NCBI RefSeq assembly: GCF_000002235.5
Contig: NW_022145612.1
Coordinates: forward strand, 16,484,809 to 16,548,808
DNA length: 64,000 nucleotides
Source: Strongylocentrotus purpuratus
Lineage: Eukaryota; Echinodermata; Echinoidea; Camarodonta; Strongylocentrotidae
Direction: 5' to 3'
The translations under genes were made by a program, and so were the position numbers. Shown piece after piece: positions 34,801 through 48,000 of the stretch. The notes below the pieces were generated by a model. That model made no database searches. It saw only the letters and a list, made by a program, of their open reading frames with translations, and was not told where the DNA came from. The number at the start of each line of letters is the position of its first letter. Position 1 is the stretch's first letter.

Positions 34801-37800
34801 ATTTTCGTTTGAATTAAAAAAAGATGTAAACATAGTTTCAAGTTCAAGGTATCTCAATGTGTCACAATAAAGGCCTACTATCAATGAATGCTAGGACGAT
34901 ATGAGCTGTTATAAAATGAAGTGTCGCTTACATGTAACACAACATAACATACTGAAATTCATTGTACGAATATAATAAACAATCCTCACAACTTCCCGAG
35001 TAAAACAAAACAAACTTTCTGGCAGACGAACACGATTGCTTATGACAAGATTCCTCTACATATGTACAGCACAAAAATATAAAGAAATTAATAAAGTATC
35101 CATCATTTGCATACCAAGAACTAGGCAATTAATGTAAACAATTTTCCATAAAAAATAAAAAATAAAATTCAGAGAAATTGCCAACATTTTTGTTGCTTAG
35201 GCATTTCAGAGATGCTGATACATTTCGTCGCCATATCTATTATTAACACATCTACAAACTGTTTTTTTTTCCAGGAGGGATAGGTTACATTGCTTGAATG
35301 TGTGAAGTAAAGCAATCGCTAAATGTTTATATAACAAGAGAGGAAATTTGAAAGAGAAAATAAGAAAGAGCAGAGCTTGTAAAGGGAAAAACACAAGTTT
35401 CTTCTATTTAATAACAAAAGTTATTGTTTATGTTGTGTACAAAACATATGCCTGCAGAGCTGGCTAGCGAGCACCATAGCTTGCCTAAGCGGAGATCGTT
35501 CTTGATATAACATCACTTATCCTTTGGTCAATCATTCAGAGGAACTCTGAGAATTGTAAGGGGAGGGGTCCACCATTAGACGAGCAACTTGGAGAGGTTT
35601 TCAAAAATTTGTAAAAAATATAAGGAGGCATTTTTTATGAAACAATTGTTATTATGTTGCTTTAAAAGGGTCTTGATACAAGACGTAAAAGTTTTAATTT
35701 CCTAAGGCAGTGGACCTTTAAAGAATGGGTTAGTCGGAATAAAAATCTTGTCTAGCTTGTGGTAGTACAACTTCGGCATCTGCGGCAAAAAAAGAAGAAG
35801 AAAGAAACCAAACAAGATTTAAAAGCAGATCATGGAAACATCACCTTGAAATAGTACGGATATTAATCAAATAGTACGGCATTCAAGGGAAGAAGTCCTG
35901 AGTGGCACATCCTCCCTAGTTTTGATTAAATTTCATGGATAGAAGTACTCTGTCATGAAAATAACTTCGTTCAAACTTTAGAGCGAATGACCCAGTAGTA
36001 TGGAAATTAGAAAGGAATGGATTTCTTTTATAGCATCAAACACTCTTCTTAACAAAGGAAATATACATTTTAAGTAAAATGACAGTGATATTCTTCGAAT
36101 AGAAAGAACCAATTTATAGTATCTGCTTGCTCAGTGTTGAGATGCTTGATTGATAACAGTTTAAAGCCCCTCTTAAATGTTGGATCCCAAAATTAGCCAA
36201 AGAATAGATGGCACAATCTCACTTAAATGGTATGATGTAAAAGAGGATGTCATTAACACCCGGACACTTCTGCAAACAGAATATTGCCCTAACAAATGTG
36301 TTTGAAGTAAAATATGGATGAAAGAATACAAAATTTGCGTTTTCTGCATACAACACAAAACCCTAAGTTAGTAACTTTGTATTCTTTCTTATTTTAGGAC
36401 AAATGTTTGAAGAAGAGTGGCATTCTCTTTCACATCATTATAAAATTGAAGTGAAATGTGAAGCTCCCAATACTTGAGAGAGCTCGAGAGGCTTCAAAGT
36501 AGACACAAAAGCACAAAGCTATATCATTAGTTGCTTATACAAGAAACAAATCAATTGACTGTGTTTTTTTTGTGGCACCCTGCATTCAGAATTGTTTCCC
36601 CAAAAATACTGCTATAAGCAGTATTTCATGATTTGTTGTTGTTGAATAGTTTTGTAAGTGATCACAATGCAGTTTCTCAATATAATCAGGAAAAAGATAC
36701 TTGCATCCGTTAGCAGCTATGTCATACACAAACGTACATTAATCCAGTACATTTGTACTTTGTGTGCAGGGCACAACTACAACGAATACTACGAAGTGCA
36801 TTAGCTATTCTGTCTACATGTATAACTAAATAAAAAATGAATAAAATGCCAAATGACATACCCATATTTCTGAACGTTGAGGTCAATGGGGTCGATGTCG
36901 AAGGGGTCCTTGGTGCTGTTGATGCTGTTCCGGATGATCGAGGTAGGGGTAGCTGGATCTGGACGGGTAGAGGAATCTGGAATTTGTTGTGAAGTTGACG
37001 ATATGAAATGCAGGATTTGATATTTAAATTTCAGAATTGTAGGGATTATAGGAGAAAAAAGTATTGGGATTTGGAAGAGCTTTATAGATTTGAATGTATT
37101 AATAAATAAAGAACGGCAGAATTTAAAAATAAATAATATTTACCTTAAGTTCAAATTATAGCAATTTAATATACATGTGCATAAATAATAAAAACTGATT
37201 TGAAAATGAGAATAAAAATGCAGCAATAATCAAATTTGTGAATGAAAATTTTGAATGAAAATTATGGGATCGATCAGTGTTACTCCCGCCCCCAATAGCT
37301 TTTCCTATTTACTATTCGATCAAATTGAGGTTCTTGGCCAATTGTGACTTTAAATGATTGCAAATGCCAAAATGAGGGTAATTCCCACCAGCTACCTCTT
37401 TCACATCACACTCACAATCCACTAAATGTGTTGATACAAAGTTCTTGCATATTTTGGCAGACTTGGCACACTCTCTTGTAAGATTTCAGGAGGCTAGAAA
37501 CATGTACTAGCGGGATATCTGAATTCACAGCCCAATCTCGTAATTGATTCCTTTTCGAACTGAATCATCATCAGCATTATCTATATTGAGCTACTACAGA
37601 GTATAGTAGACCTACTTCTAAATCTGAAAGTATCAGAGACTATAATATCATTTAGATATGCATACAAAAATGATGCGTCTTCCCATTCAGCTCTATATAT
37701 CAAGATCAGTATTTGATTCAATTGGTCTTTCAAACAATGCATCAGCACCTTCAACACTTGAAACACCAACAGATTCACAATCATTTGATTCATGGTCGAT

Positions 37801-40800
37801 ATTGCATATTGGGATGAACATCATCACTGTCACGGACGCTGTAACATGGTGCATCAATACATCACCTAGGTCTAACCAGGGCATGTGAGTTAAAAGTCTC
37901 ACCTCCCTGGTCTAACTCTAAGTCAGGAACATATTAACATTTATCACGGCAAACATTCAATGCATCTGATGCCGACACTTCGGCCCCCCATCATAGCCAT
38001 CATAGCCATCACTCACACTTCAATTGCACGCAGCGGGTGTGCATGCTAAGCGTACGCCGAGCGGTACACTCGTACTCACTTTCACTTTCATTCGGACAGG
38101 GAATTATCAATGATTACTTTAACAATTACTCATGCTATTTCCCTCGCTTTGTGACGGGGAGTTCTCACACTATACAATTTATCAGTTTCACGCGACATGC
38201 TCACAAAAATAACGTTGAAAGAGAAAGAAAATCATTCATTTACCATGCAGTGTTGGTACTCCCCGGCAACTGATCCAGATAAATGGACAGGAAATGGCTG
38301 ACGTACGTTGCAATTGCATGAGCACATGGGAATATTCGCACGCATGTAATTTTTTTTTGGCCCAACGTCATATACCCTACCAATATATTCATGCACTATT
38401 TATCAGTAAAGATGGAGACAATGGACCAACGTTAAGCCAAGGTTGGCCCAACGTCGCGTATAGCCAACATATCCACCATTTCTCAGTAAAATTTGAAACG
38501 ATGGACCAACATTGAGCCAACGTTAATAGCCCAAAGTCGAATAGCCAACCAACAGCCAAAATTTATCAGCAATAATTGAGACGATGGACCAACGTTCACC
38601 AACATTGGCCCAACGTCGAATAGCAAACCAATAGCCACCATTTATCAGTGAAAATGTCGACAATGGACCAACATTGAACCAACATTGGGCCAACGTCGAA
38701 TAGCCATCCAAAAGCCAACATTTAAAATTTAGAATTGAGACGATGGACCAACGTTCAGCCAACGTTAGCCAAACGTCGAATAGTCAACCCAAAGTCACTA
38801 TTTATAAGATAAAATTGAGACGATGGACCAACATGAAGCCAACATTGGCCTAACGTCGAATAGCCAACCAAACGCCAACAGTTATCAGTAATAATTGAGA
38901 CAATGGACCAACGTTCAGCCAACATTGGCCCAACGTCGAATAGCCAAACGATAGCCACCATTTATCAGTGAAAACGGAAATGGACCAACGTTGAGCCAAC
39001 TTTAGCCCAACGTCGAATAGCCAGCCAATAGCCACCATTTATCAGTGAAAATGGTGACAATGGACCAACGTTCAGACATCATTAGCCTAACGTCGAATAG
39101 CCAACTAATAGCCACCATTTATCAGTAAAAATGGCGACAATGGACCAACGTTCAGCCGTTGGCCCAACGTCAAATAGCCAACCAAAAGCCAACATTTATC
39201 AGTGAAAATGGCGACAATGAGCCAACGTTAGCCCAACATCGAATAGCCAACCAAAAGCCAACATTCATCAGTAATAAATGAGACAATAGACCAATGTTCA
39301 ACCAACATTGGCCAAACGTCGAATAGCCAACCAATAGCCAACATTTATCAGTGAAAACGGAAATGGACCAACGTTGAGCCAACTTTAGCCCAACGTCGAA
39401 TAGCCAACCAATAGCCACCATTTATCAGTGAAAATAGTGACAATGGACCAACGTTCAGCCAACATTGGCCCAACGTTGAATAGCCAAATAATAGCCACCA
39501 TTTATCAGTAAAAATGGCGACAATGGACCAACGTTCAGCCAACATTGGCCCAACGTCAAATAGCCAACCAAAAGCCAACATTTATCAGTGAAAATGGGGA
39601 CAATGGACCAACGTTCAGCCAACATTGGCCCAACGTCGAATAGCCAACCAATAGCCACCATTTATCAGTGAAAATGGCGACAATGAACCAACGTTCAGCT
39701 AACATTGGCACAACGTCGAATAGCCAACCAATAGCCACCATTTATCAGTAAAAAATGGCGACGATGGCCCAACAATTAGCCAACGTTGGCTTGCCGACTT
39801 CGACTCTGCCGACCGTGACCGACGTCGGCCCAACGCCGTATTGTTATCTGGGTAGCTCCATTCGATCACCAATATATAATAGATGCCTAAAGGTATAAAC
39901 TTGGGAAGATTTTCACCTTTCCAAGGTGATATTAAAATCGGGTCTTCACAAGTTTACAGTCGATAGTAAGTATCAACGTTTTTATTGCAATAATAAATAA
40001 CGTGATAGAGATATATGGAAATATCCAGTATACCTCTGATTTCCCCCTCGTTTTTTAATTCAGCTTGTTCCGACTGATTGCGCAACTTTGTGTAAATATT
40101 CAACGAAATGATTGTTAACACGATTGATATGTTAGAATTAAATTAAAACCGTCTTTAATAAAATGTTAATGAATGGACGACTCCCATAGTCGTATTGTTA
40201 TATACACATAGACTAGGGGTGATACCACCCTCTCTCGACGCTCTTCCTTACATCTTTGGGTGTTACCTAAAGCTATTGTTGGAATACACACGCTTTTCCC
40301 TTATGTAATCAGCTGAAATGCTAAATTAAAATTAAAATGATATTTTGTCTTTTAAAAGTATTCTCTGTAATCGAGAACAAAAATAGTTGAAAGCCAATAG
40401 TTGTAATACAGTGTCTATATTTACCGCTCTGATTATTTCCATCTCGTTTCCATATGAAGCTGATTGCTCTGTCGGGGAACTACCTGGGAACCTCACATCG
40501 CTGATTAATGACACCTGCGAGACCAATGCTAATGTACCATGTAATACAGTGTGCATGTTTAAGTGTGACGCAGGATACACCATCACTCACAATAAATCCA
40601 TCATCTGTAAAATAGGAATGTTTACACCTGACATTCCATCGTGCAATGGTAAGATTTTTCATGAATATCCCCTAACTTTTCTCAGAAAGTTCAAATTCTT
40701 TTTCCTATGCTTCAAGGGAGGGCTTCAAGGGAGCGCTTCCACCAAGCATCTAGACAAAGAACTAGATAGTTTATTCCTCAGCACTACATCCTGACTTATG

Positions 40801-43800
40801 GATCCTGCTGAGTATCGTCGTAGAAGTAGAAGTATATCTATAGTGGCGTAGCTATAGACCAATGAGAAGCACGTACCCTCTTCCCATCAACTGGTGATCA
40901 CAAATGAAAGAAAGAAAGAAGAGAGAGGGGAGAGAAGAGGGGGAGAGACACACAAACTCTGAGACAGAGAGAGAGAAAGAAAATGGACAGAGAGAGGGAA
41001 GAGGAGGAAAAGGGGGAGAAGGGTAGAGGGGAAGGGATGGGGGAGGGGGAGGGGAGATTAAGGGACCATGCGTTATGAGAAGAAGGTTTTACGACCCCCT
41101 CTCACACCCTGCTTTTACTGTTTCTCCCCCGAAGGTCTCCAATGCACCAGTGAGACAATTATACCTGAACCCATCCTAACACCACTGTTTACACCTAAAT
41201 ATATGCCCTCCCCCCAAAAATAATGTATACATACGTCTTGGCTAGTCTACTATCATATTTTGTCCACAAATTAGGCCAATTGCACTTTCTGATCTCTACT
41301 TTTGTGACCTCCTACTTTTATCAAAACCGGATGAATGTGCTTCTAACCCGTGTGATAACAATACTACATGTGTAGATCTCTTAAATTTTTGTTTTTAGTG
41401 TTTTAGTAGTAGTTTGATTATGATCTTCATTTATCAATTGCTGTTTTCATCATGTTCTGTAGTATTTGTAGGGCAAAGAAAATTTTGGTCCAAAATTATT
41501 TAAAAACAGTCAAAATTGTACACTTTTTAGTGTTGCAATGGACCTTTAGATGTAACTGACAGGGTACTAATGTGTTTGCTGCCATCTATTGGCCTTGTAC
41601 GTTCAGTGCATTTGAGTACATGCTAAGAAAGCTGCCTCCATGGAGGCACTCTAGTGCAACTGAACTCGCGACTGCAGGCCAAGTTATCCCATTTTGGATA
41701 AAATTTATTGCAGGAAACTGTGTTTGTAGTACCTTTATAATATGCTAATTATATCTGAATCATAATTTTTTGACAAAAAATGCTGTAACTTGAAAAATAT
41801 TCATCAGAATTATTTCAAAATTGGCAAAAACATAAGTTTTTATGCAACAAACAATCCTATCATGGTTTTTGCAACATCCTAACGTCACAAGCAAAATAAT
41901 TTTCAAAAATCATTCGAGTTTCTGTTTTTTCTTTGAAATATTATAATTTTATGTAAATCATGAAAATTATACAAATGGTGTCATAGGATTGTTGTGCATA
42001 TAAATGTACTATCAAAATCACAAAAAAGTGCCTTGATATCGTTATTACAATTACAGTACTAGTACAAAGAACCAGCACTACAATATTTTTTTGAATATTC
42101 ATGTCCTTGAGTAATTTGCATATAATTTGCATATCAAATGAGATAAATAACTTTCTCAGAATATTTTAGATTCTCCATTGCCTCAGCTCTCCAGAAATAA
42201 ATGGTTTATAGTAGTTTACTATTAATATCACGTAATGATCTATTACGAATTCTGTATCAATTTGCATTTCACTGTATTTTACCAGACTGGTCCCCTCAAA
42301 CATAAAGGTACTAAAGCAAAGCAATACTATTTCGTAGTACTGTACCAGAAATGTTCGCGATACAATTAACAAATAGCAAATCATTAAAATATATGTGAAT
42401 ACAACATACTGAATTGTTAAAGAATGAGATCAAGACAATAAAAATACATGCACTGTTCATACAGTCGAATTAATGCAACTTGCACTTTGTGTTTAAAATA
42501 CATTTCTATTTCTTCTTACTTTTATCAGAGACGGATGAATGTGCTTCTAACCCGTGTGTTAACAACGGTACATGTGTAGATCTCTTAAATGACTATAATT
42601 GTATCTGTGTACCTGGATATGAAGGCAAGAACTGCCAGAACGGTAGGTCGTTTCCATAATTATATACGTTGTGTATGGTTATTACATATAAAGGTACTAA
42701 GCAAAGCAATAGACGTGTCTTTCTTTCGTAGTACCATTTTAGAAATGTCCATGATACAATAAACAAGTCGCAAATCGTTCAACTAAGCGTAAAACCAACG
42801 CACTGAATTGTTAAAGAACAAAATCATTAAAAATGAAGATGTAAGCATCGCTCATAATAAAATAGTCGAGATAATGCAATTTGCACATTGTGTTTAAAAT
42901 ATATTTCTATTTCTTCTTACTTTTATCAGAGACGGATGAATGTGATCCTAACCCTTGTGGTAACAGTGGTTCATGTGTAGATCTCTTTAATGACTATAAT
43001 TGTACCTGTGTACCTGGATATGAAGGCAAGACCTGCCAGATCGGTAAGTCGTTTCCATAATATATACGTCGTGTATTACTATTAAACATATACATATTAA
43101 GCAACGAGATAAACATCTCTCTCTTTCGTAAGTACCGTACCAGAATGTTCATGATTGATCTTTTATTTATTTATTGGCTCCATTAGTAGTTAAATACTGT
43201 TTTCCGTGAAGGCCCTACAACAAAAATACAACATTTGCAAACATATCGATGTAAACAATACAAATCGAGACAAAATAAATTTCGGTACAACATTTTCGAA
43301 CAAAGGAAAAGAAACAAAAAACAACATAATGGACCAGTTCATTTATTAAGATAATCATAACGCCAAAACAAAAGAGTAAATTAAGAATTTGATGGCTCAT
43401 TTCTTTACAAATTAGGTAAACTATTCCAAATAGCCGCACCATGTTTTCCCATCTATGTTTTTATTTTGGGTAAGATTAATCTGCGCGTTCTAATGTTATG
43501 TACATATTGGGATTTTTGAATCATTTGTAAAATATAGACCGGAGTTTGATTTTCCAAAACAGAATAGCTCATTTTGCATTTGAAATAATTTCACCTATTT
43601 CATTTACATATTAATGCATTAAAAGATTTTAGGAGTTTCCAAAGTTTCCGGGGGTTTGTCTTATTTTCTCGAACACCAGTTTCATAATACTTCTTTTTCA
43701 AGGTAGTTCGCAAATTGTTAAGGTGATTTCGAACCCCTCTGTATGAAACAATAAGGTTAGGGGCGCAGCCCCGAAACAAATAGTACTATTGGAGTCACCA

Positions 43801-44937
43801 AGTGCCTCGGAAAGAAGGCAGGGGGTATTTGTTTTATATCCTGCATCAAAAATTACAAACACAAACAAGAAATTCTTTTTTCTTCTTTTTATTTTCTTTA
43901 AATCTAAAAAATTAATAAAAACAACAATTAATTGCAAATATAACATTTTAACAATTTTTGCTGAATTTAACGAACTTTATCAATTTTTGTTTTCAACTCC
44001 CTACTTTTTCAGGGCAACCTTAAAATGGTTGAAATATTTCTGGTCATGTGAAGAGCTCTCAACAAATCAAAAACCAATATATTTTTGATTTAGGATATAA
44101 TATTGATTATTATAGGTTTTCTTTCCGTTTTTCACTCAGTTTCAAACCGTTTTTATTCAATCTCATCCCGAAACTTCCCTTTTATAAAACAGTCAATTTC
44201 GTCTTTGGTCATTCATTTTGGAACTTTGTCCAATTTTTAAAAATCATTTTACGTCCAATTTTGTCAAAGTAAAATCAAGTTGGTCATTCACAGCAGCTAT
44301 CTTGCAAATTTTCGTCCCTTTTTAATCGATTTCATCAAAGCGTCATTCAAGTTCGTCACTTGTTTGTTTGTTATAGTTATTACGCTTTGTCGTTTCATTT
44401 CTTCCTGAAACTTGCTGTATGTATATACGTTTGCATTATTTTTGAACAGCGTAGGTCTAATAATATACGTTTTCAATACCATTAGCGTCGACAATTCCTT
44501 TTTTTTTTAAAATACATGTAACTGAGTTTCACATTCTTAATTGCTAATTAATGGCTATGCTTTGATTGTTTAAGTTTTAATCAGGTTGAATATACGATGA
44601 GCAACAATGTATTGTGTAATGAAAAAAAAACAAAATCATTTAATATTTTGACTTGTTGTGTGTCTCCATTTTCATAAAAATAAATACAAAATTATGACTA
44701 CCAAAATATCATAATAATCCTGATATTATCTATGTTCTTCTCACACAGTGACCGTATCATCTACCGGTACTCCAGCTTCTAACACTCCAACGGCATCGGT
44801 GTCTTCACCATCATCAACCCCCTCATCGACAGAACCTGGTAAAGATTATTGATTATTCCTGATATACAATTAACTCAATTGGCATAATGGTGAAGATGAT
44901 GATAATGATAATAATAAAAATTATGATGATGTTAATG

Positions 44938-44980
<43 letters not shown>

Positions 44981-45002
44981 TATTCATGAAACGACTACTA
45001 TA

Positions 45003-45043
<41 letters not shown>

Positions 45044-48000
45044 ATACTACTAATGATAACAATATTTAGATAGCGATCAATTTAACATGATAATAATAAT
45101 GATGATCATGACCTTTACCTAATTGCTATGAAAGCATGTATGCTGCATATAAGTAAGCAACCAACAGTCCAACGGCTTTAAGTCATCTCTGAGGGAACTA
45201 GTAAAGAGGATCACTGCATTACTTTGGTTTCGAACCCGGGACCCTCCGTTTACGGGATCACTTCTCTACTACTGAGCCATTGCACCTTTTCCTTTTTACA
45301 CCATATTTTTGTGTCATTTTGTAAATGATTTTCAAAATCATTTCAAATTTTTATCTGTTGTGTGTGTCCAATTTAATAACAAACGAAAAACCAGAATCTA
45401 TGAATGGTGAAATATCATAATAATCCTTATATTATCTATGTTCTTCTCACACAGTGACCGTACCATCTACCGGTACTCCAGCTTCTAACACTCCAACGGG
45501 ATTGATGTCTTCACCATCATCAACCCCCTCATCGACAGAACATGGTAAAAGATTATTGATCAGTCCTGATATCCACGGAGCCATCGTTCCTTAAGCTTTT
45601 GAACCCTATTTTTGTATTAATGTGTAAGATATTGAAAATAATTTAATATTTTAGTTCAAGTTCAAGTTCAAGTTCAAGTTCAAGTTCGAGCTTTATTTCC
45701 ATTTTACAAAGTATACAAAAGTAATTATACAAGTGTACATGTTTGTTTTTTCTTTGCTAAACAAAAAAGAATTATATTATTCTTAATCAAGTTACAAGGA
45801 ATTGTAGGATAATCTTTAGTGTATCTCCGTTTTCATGAAAAGAAATATGAAATGATGACTGGTGAAATATCATATTAATCCTGAGATTATCTTTGTTCTT
45901 CTCACACAGTGACCGTACCATCTACGGGTACTCCAGCTTCCAACCCTCCAACGGCATCGATGTCTTCACCATCATCAACCCCCTCACCGACAGAACCTGG
46001 TAAAAGAAGATTGATTATTCCTGATATACAATTAAATCAATTTGGTATAATGATGATGATGATGATGGTGATGATAATGATTGTGATAATAATGATATAA
46101 TAATAATGATAATATTATTATTATTATTAATATACTAATTATGATGGTAATAATAATTATGATGATCATGTTACTACTACTAAAATAATGATAAATAAGA
46201 TATGATAATAATAATAATCATAACGATAATGATACCAAAATGATAATACTAGTGATGATATACATTAATCATTATAATAATCATGATGAAATTCATTAAA
46301 CAAGTGATAATACTAATGAAGATGTTTATTGTTCTGCCTGACTGCTATGAATGCATGTATGTTGCATGTAAGTAAGCAACCAAGTGACTGACGGCTATAA
46401 GTCCTCTCCGATGGACGCAGTAACGGGAATTAATACCTTACCAAAGGACATGAGCGTATTGAATTAGATTCGAACCTTGGACCTCTGGTATACGAGACAC
46501 CCGCTCTACCACGGAGTCATTGTTCCTTAAGCTTTTGAACCCAATTTTTGTATAATTGTGTAAATAAAGTAAGATATTAACAATAATTTAATATTTTTGT
46601 TCAAATTCAAGATCAAGTACAAGTTCAAGTTCGAGCTTTATTTCCATTTTACAAAGTAAATTACAATTTTCTTTTACAAAGTATACACAAGTAATTATGC
46701 AAGTGTACATGTTTTTTTTATCTTTGCTAAACAAAACAAAATATTTATATAATTCTTAATCAAGTTACAAGGAATTAAAGGATAATCTTTAGTGTATGTT
46801 CGTTTTCATAAAAAGAAATACGAAATTATGAATTCTGAAACATCATATTAATCCTGAGATTGTCTTTGTTCTTCTCACGCAGTGACCGTACCATCTACCG
46901 GTACTTCAGCTTCTAACCCTGAAACAGAATCGATGTCTACATCATCATTATCCTCAACCCCCTCACCGACAGGATCTGGTAAAAGATTATTGATCAATCC
47001 TACAATTAATTCAATTTGGTATGAAATTGATGATGATGATGATGATAATAATGATAACAATGAAAATGTTGATGATATTATATAGTATTAATGACTGCTT
47101 TGAGAGAAATAGTTGTTTTTATACGCTCAAGGGAAGGTTAAAATTGTGCTATTGCCCCGAGGCGTGCCGAGGGCAATAGCCCAATTGTAACCTTCCCGAG
47201 AGCGTATAAAAACAACTATTTCTTGAATATTAAAGCAGTCATTAATACTTTTATATGCCAAAAACAAAAGAGTCAACTAATGACACCACCTTGGCCTTTC
47301 TCTAGTTTATCTGCACGGTTGTTTTTTTATGAGTGTATCTTTGAGAGTAGACTAGATTTAGATTCTAGTCTAAGCAAGATATTTTTACAATTTTGGGGGT
47401 GGGCCGGCCCTGTGGGGAATAGAGAGAAGAACTTGCGCTTTCATATGACACCTCACTTATTGAGTATCACCTTCAGGATCACAACAGATAAAGGTTTGAA
47501 TCTCGAATTGAAAAAAAAACTTGACTTTTTTTGCATGGTCCCGCAATGCACGTAGACTGCATAGAGACTGCATTGCGTGTAATCTCTATGGGAAGAATAC
47601 AGCACACAACATCGGGTGCGCGATCAGACACCCTGACAACTGGTACTCTATTTTTAGCAACTAAACGAACATGTTTATGGATAATTTCACGTACCTTTTT
47701 TGTTGTTCTTGCTGTCAGCGAGTCTTGCATTTGATAAGTTGAAATATTGGGACAGTTTCTTTAGCCATTTTTGTCTTGTTTGGAATTGTCTTATCTTGTA
47801 TGAAAATACCGACCAATTCTTCGCACACGTACGGTATCCTCGATCGCTCAAACCATTTTTTAACATGTAAACCTATGGGGTAACCATGGAGACTGAACTA
47901 TTTTAGAACTGTTTTAACCATGGTTACTGGGAATTTTACAGAAATAGTTAAAGTTTATGAATGCAATTTCGACCAATCAGATGGCTGGATTTCTTAAGTG

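Larger units (their letters stand above)
33293..39854. mobile_element. ~6.6-kb element with TACCCAGATAACAATACG termini and CCAACGTT minisatellites
   Basis: The left end reads TACCCAGATAACAATACGAC and the right end CGTATTGTTATCTGGGTA. Just inside each end is a tandem array built from CCAACGTTGG-type palindromes (33,300-34,205 and 38,360-39,840). The central 4.1 kb (34,206-38,360) is single-copy, AT-rich and has no transposase-like frame, but holds one exon-like segment at 36,862. It is either one large non-autonomous element or two opposed solo ends that happen to face each other. Confidence 0.6.

Noticed and set aside
38523..39741. Repeated minus-strand frames such as [16 protein letters not shown]
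   Set aside because: Translation of ~80-bp CCAACGTT units. Frames overlap each other and end at unit variants.
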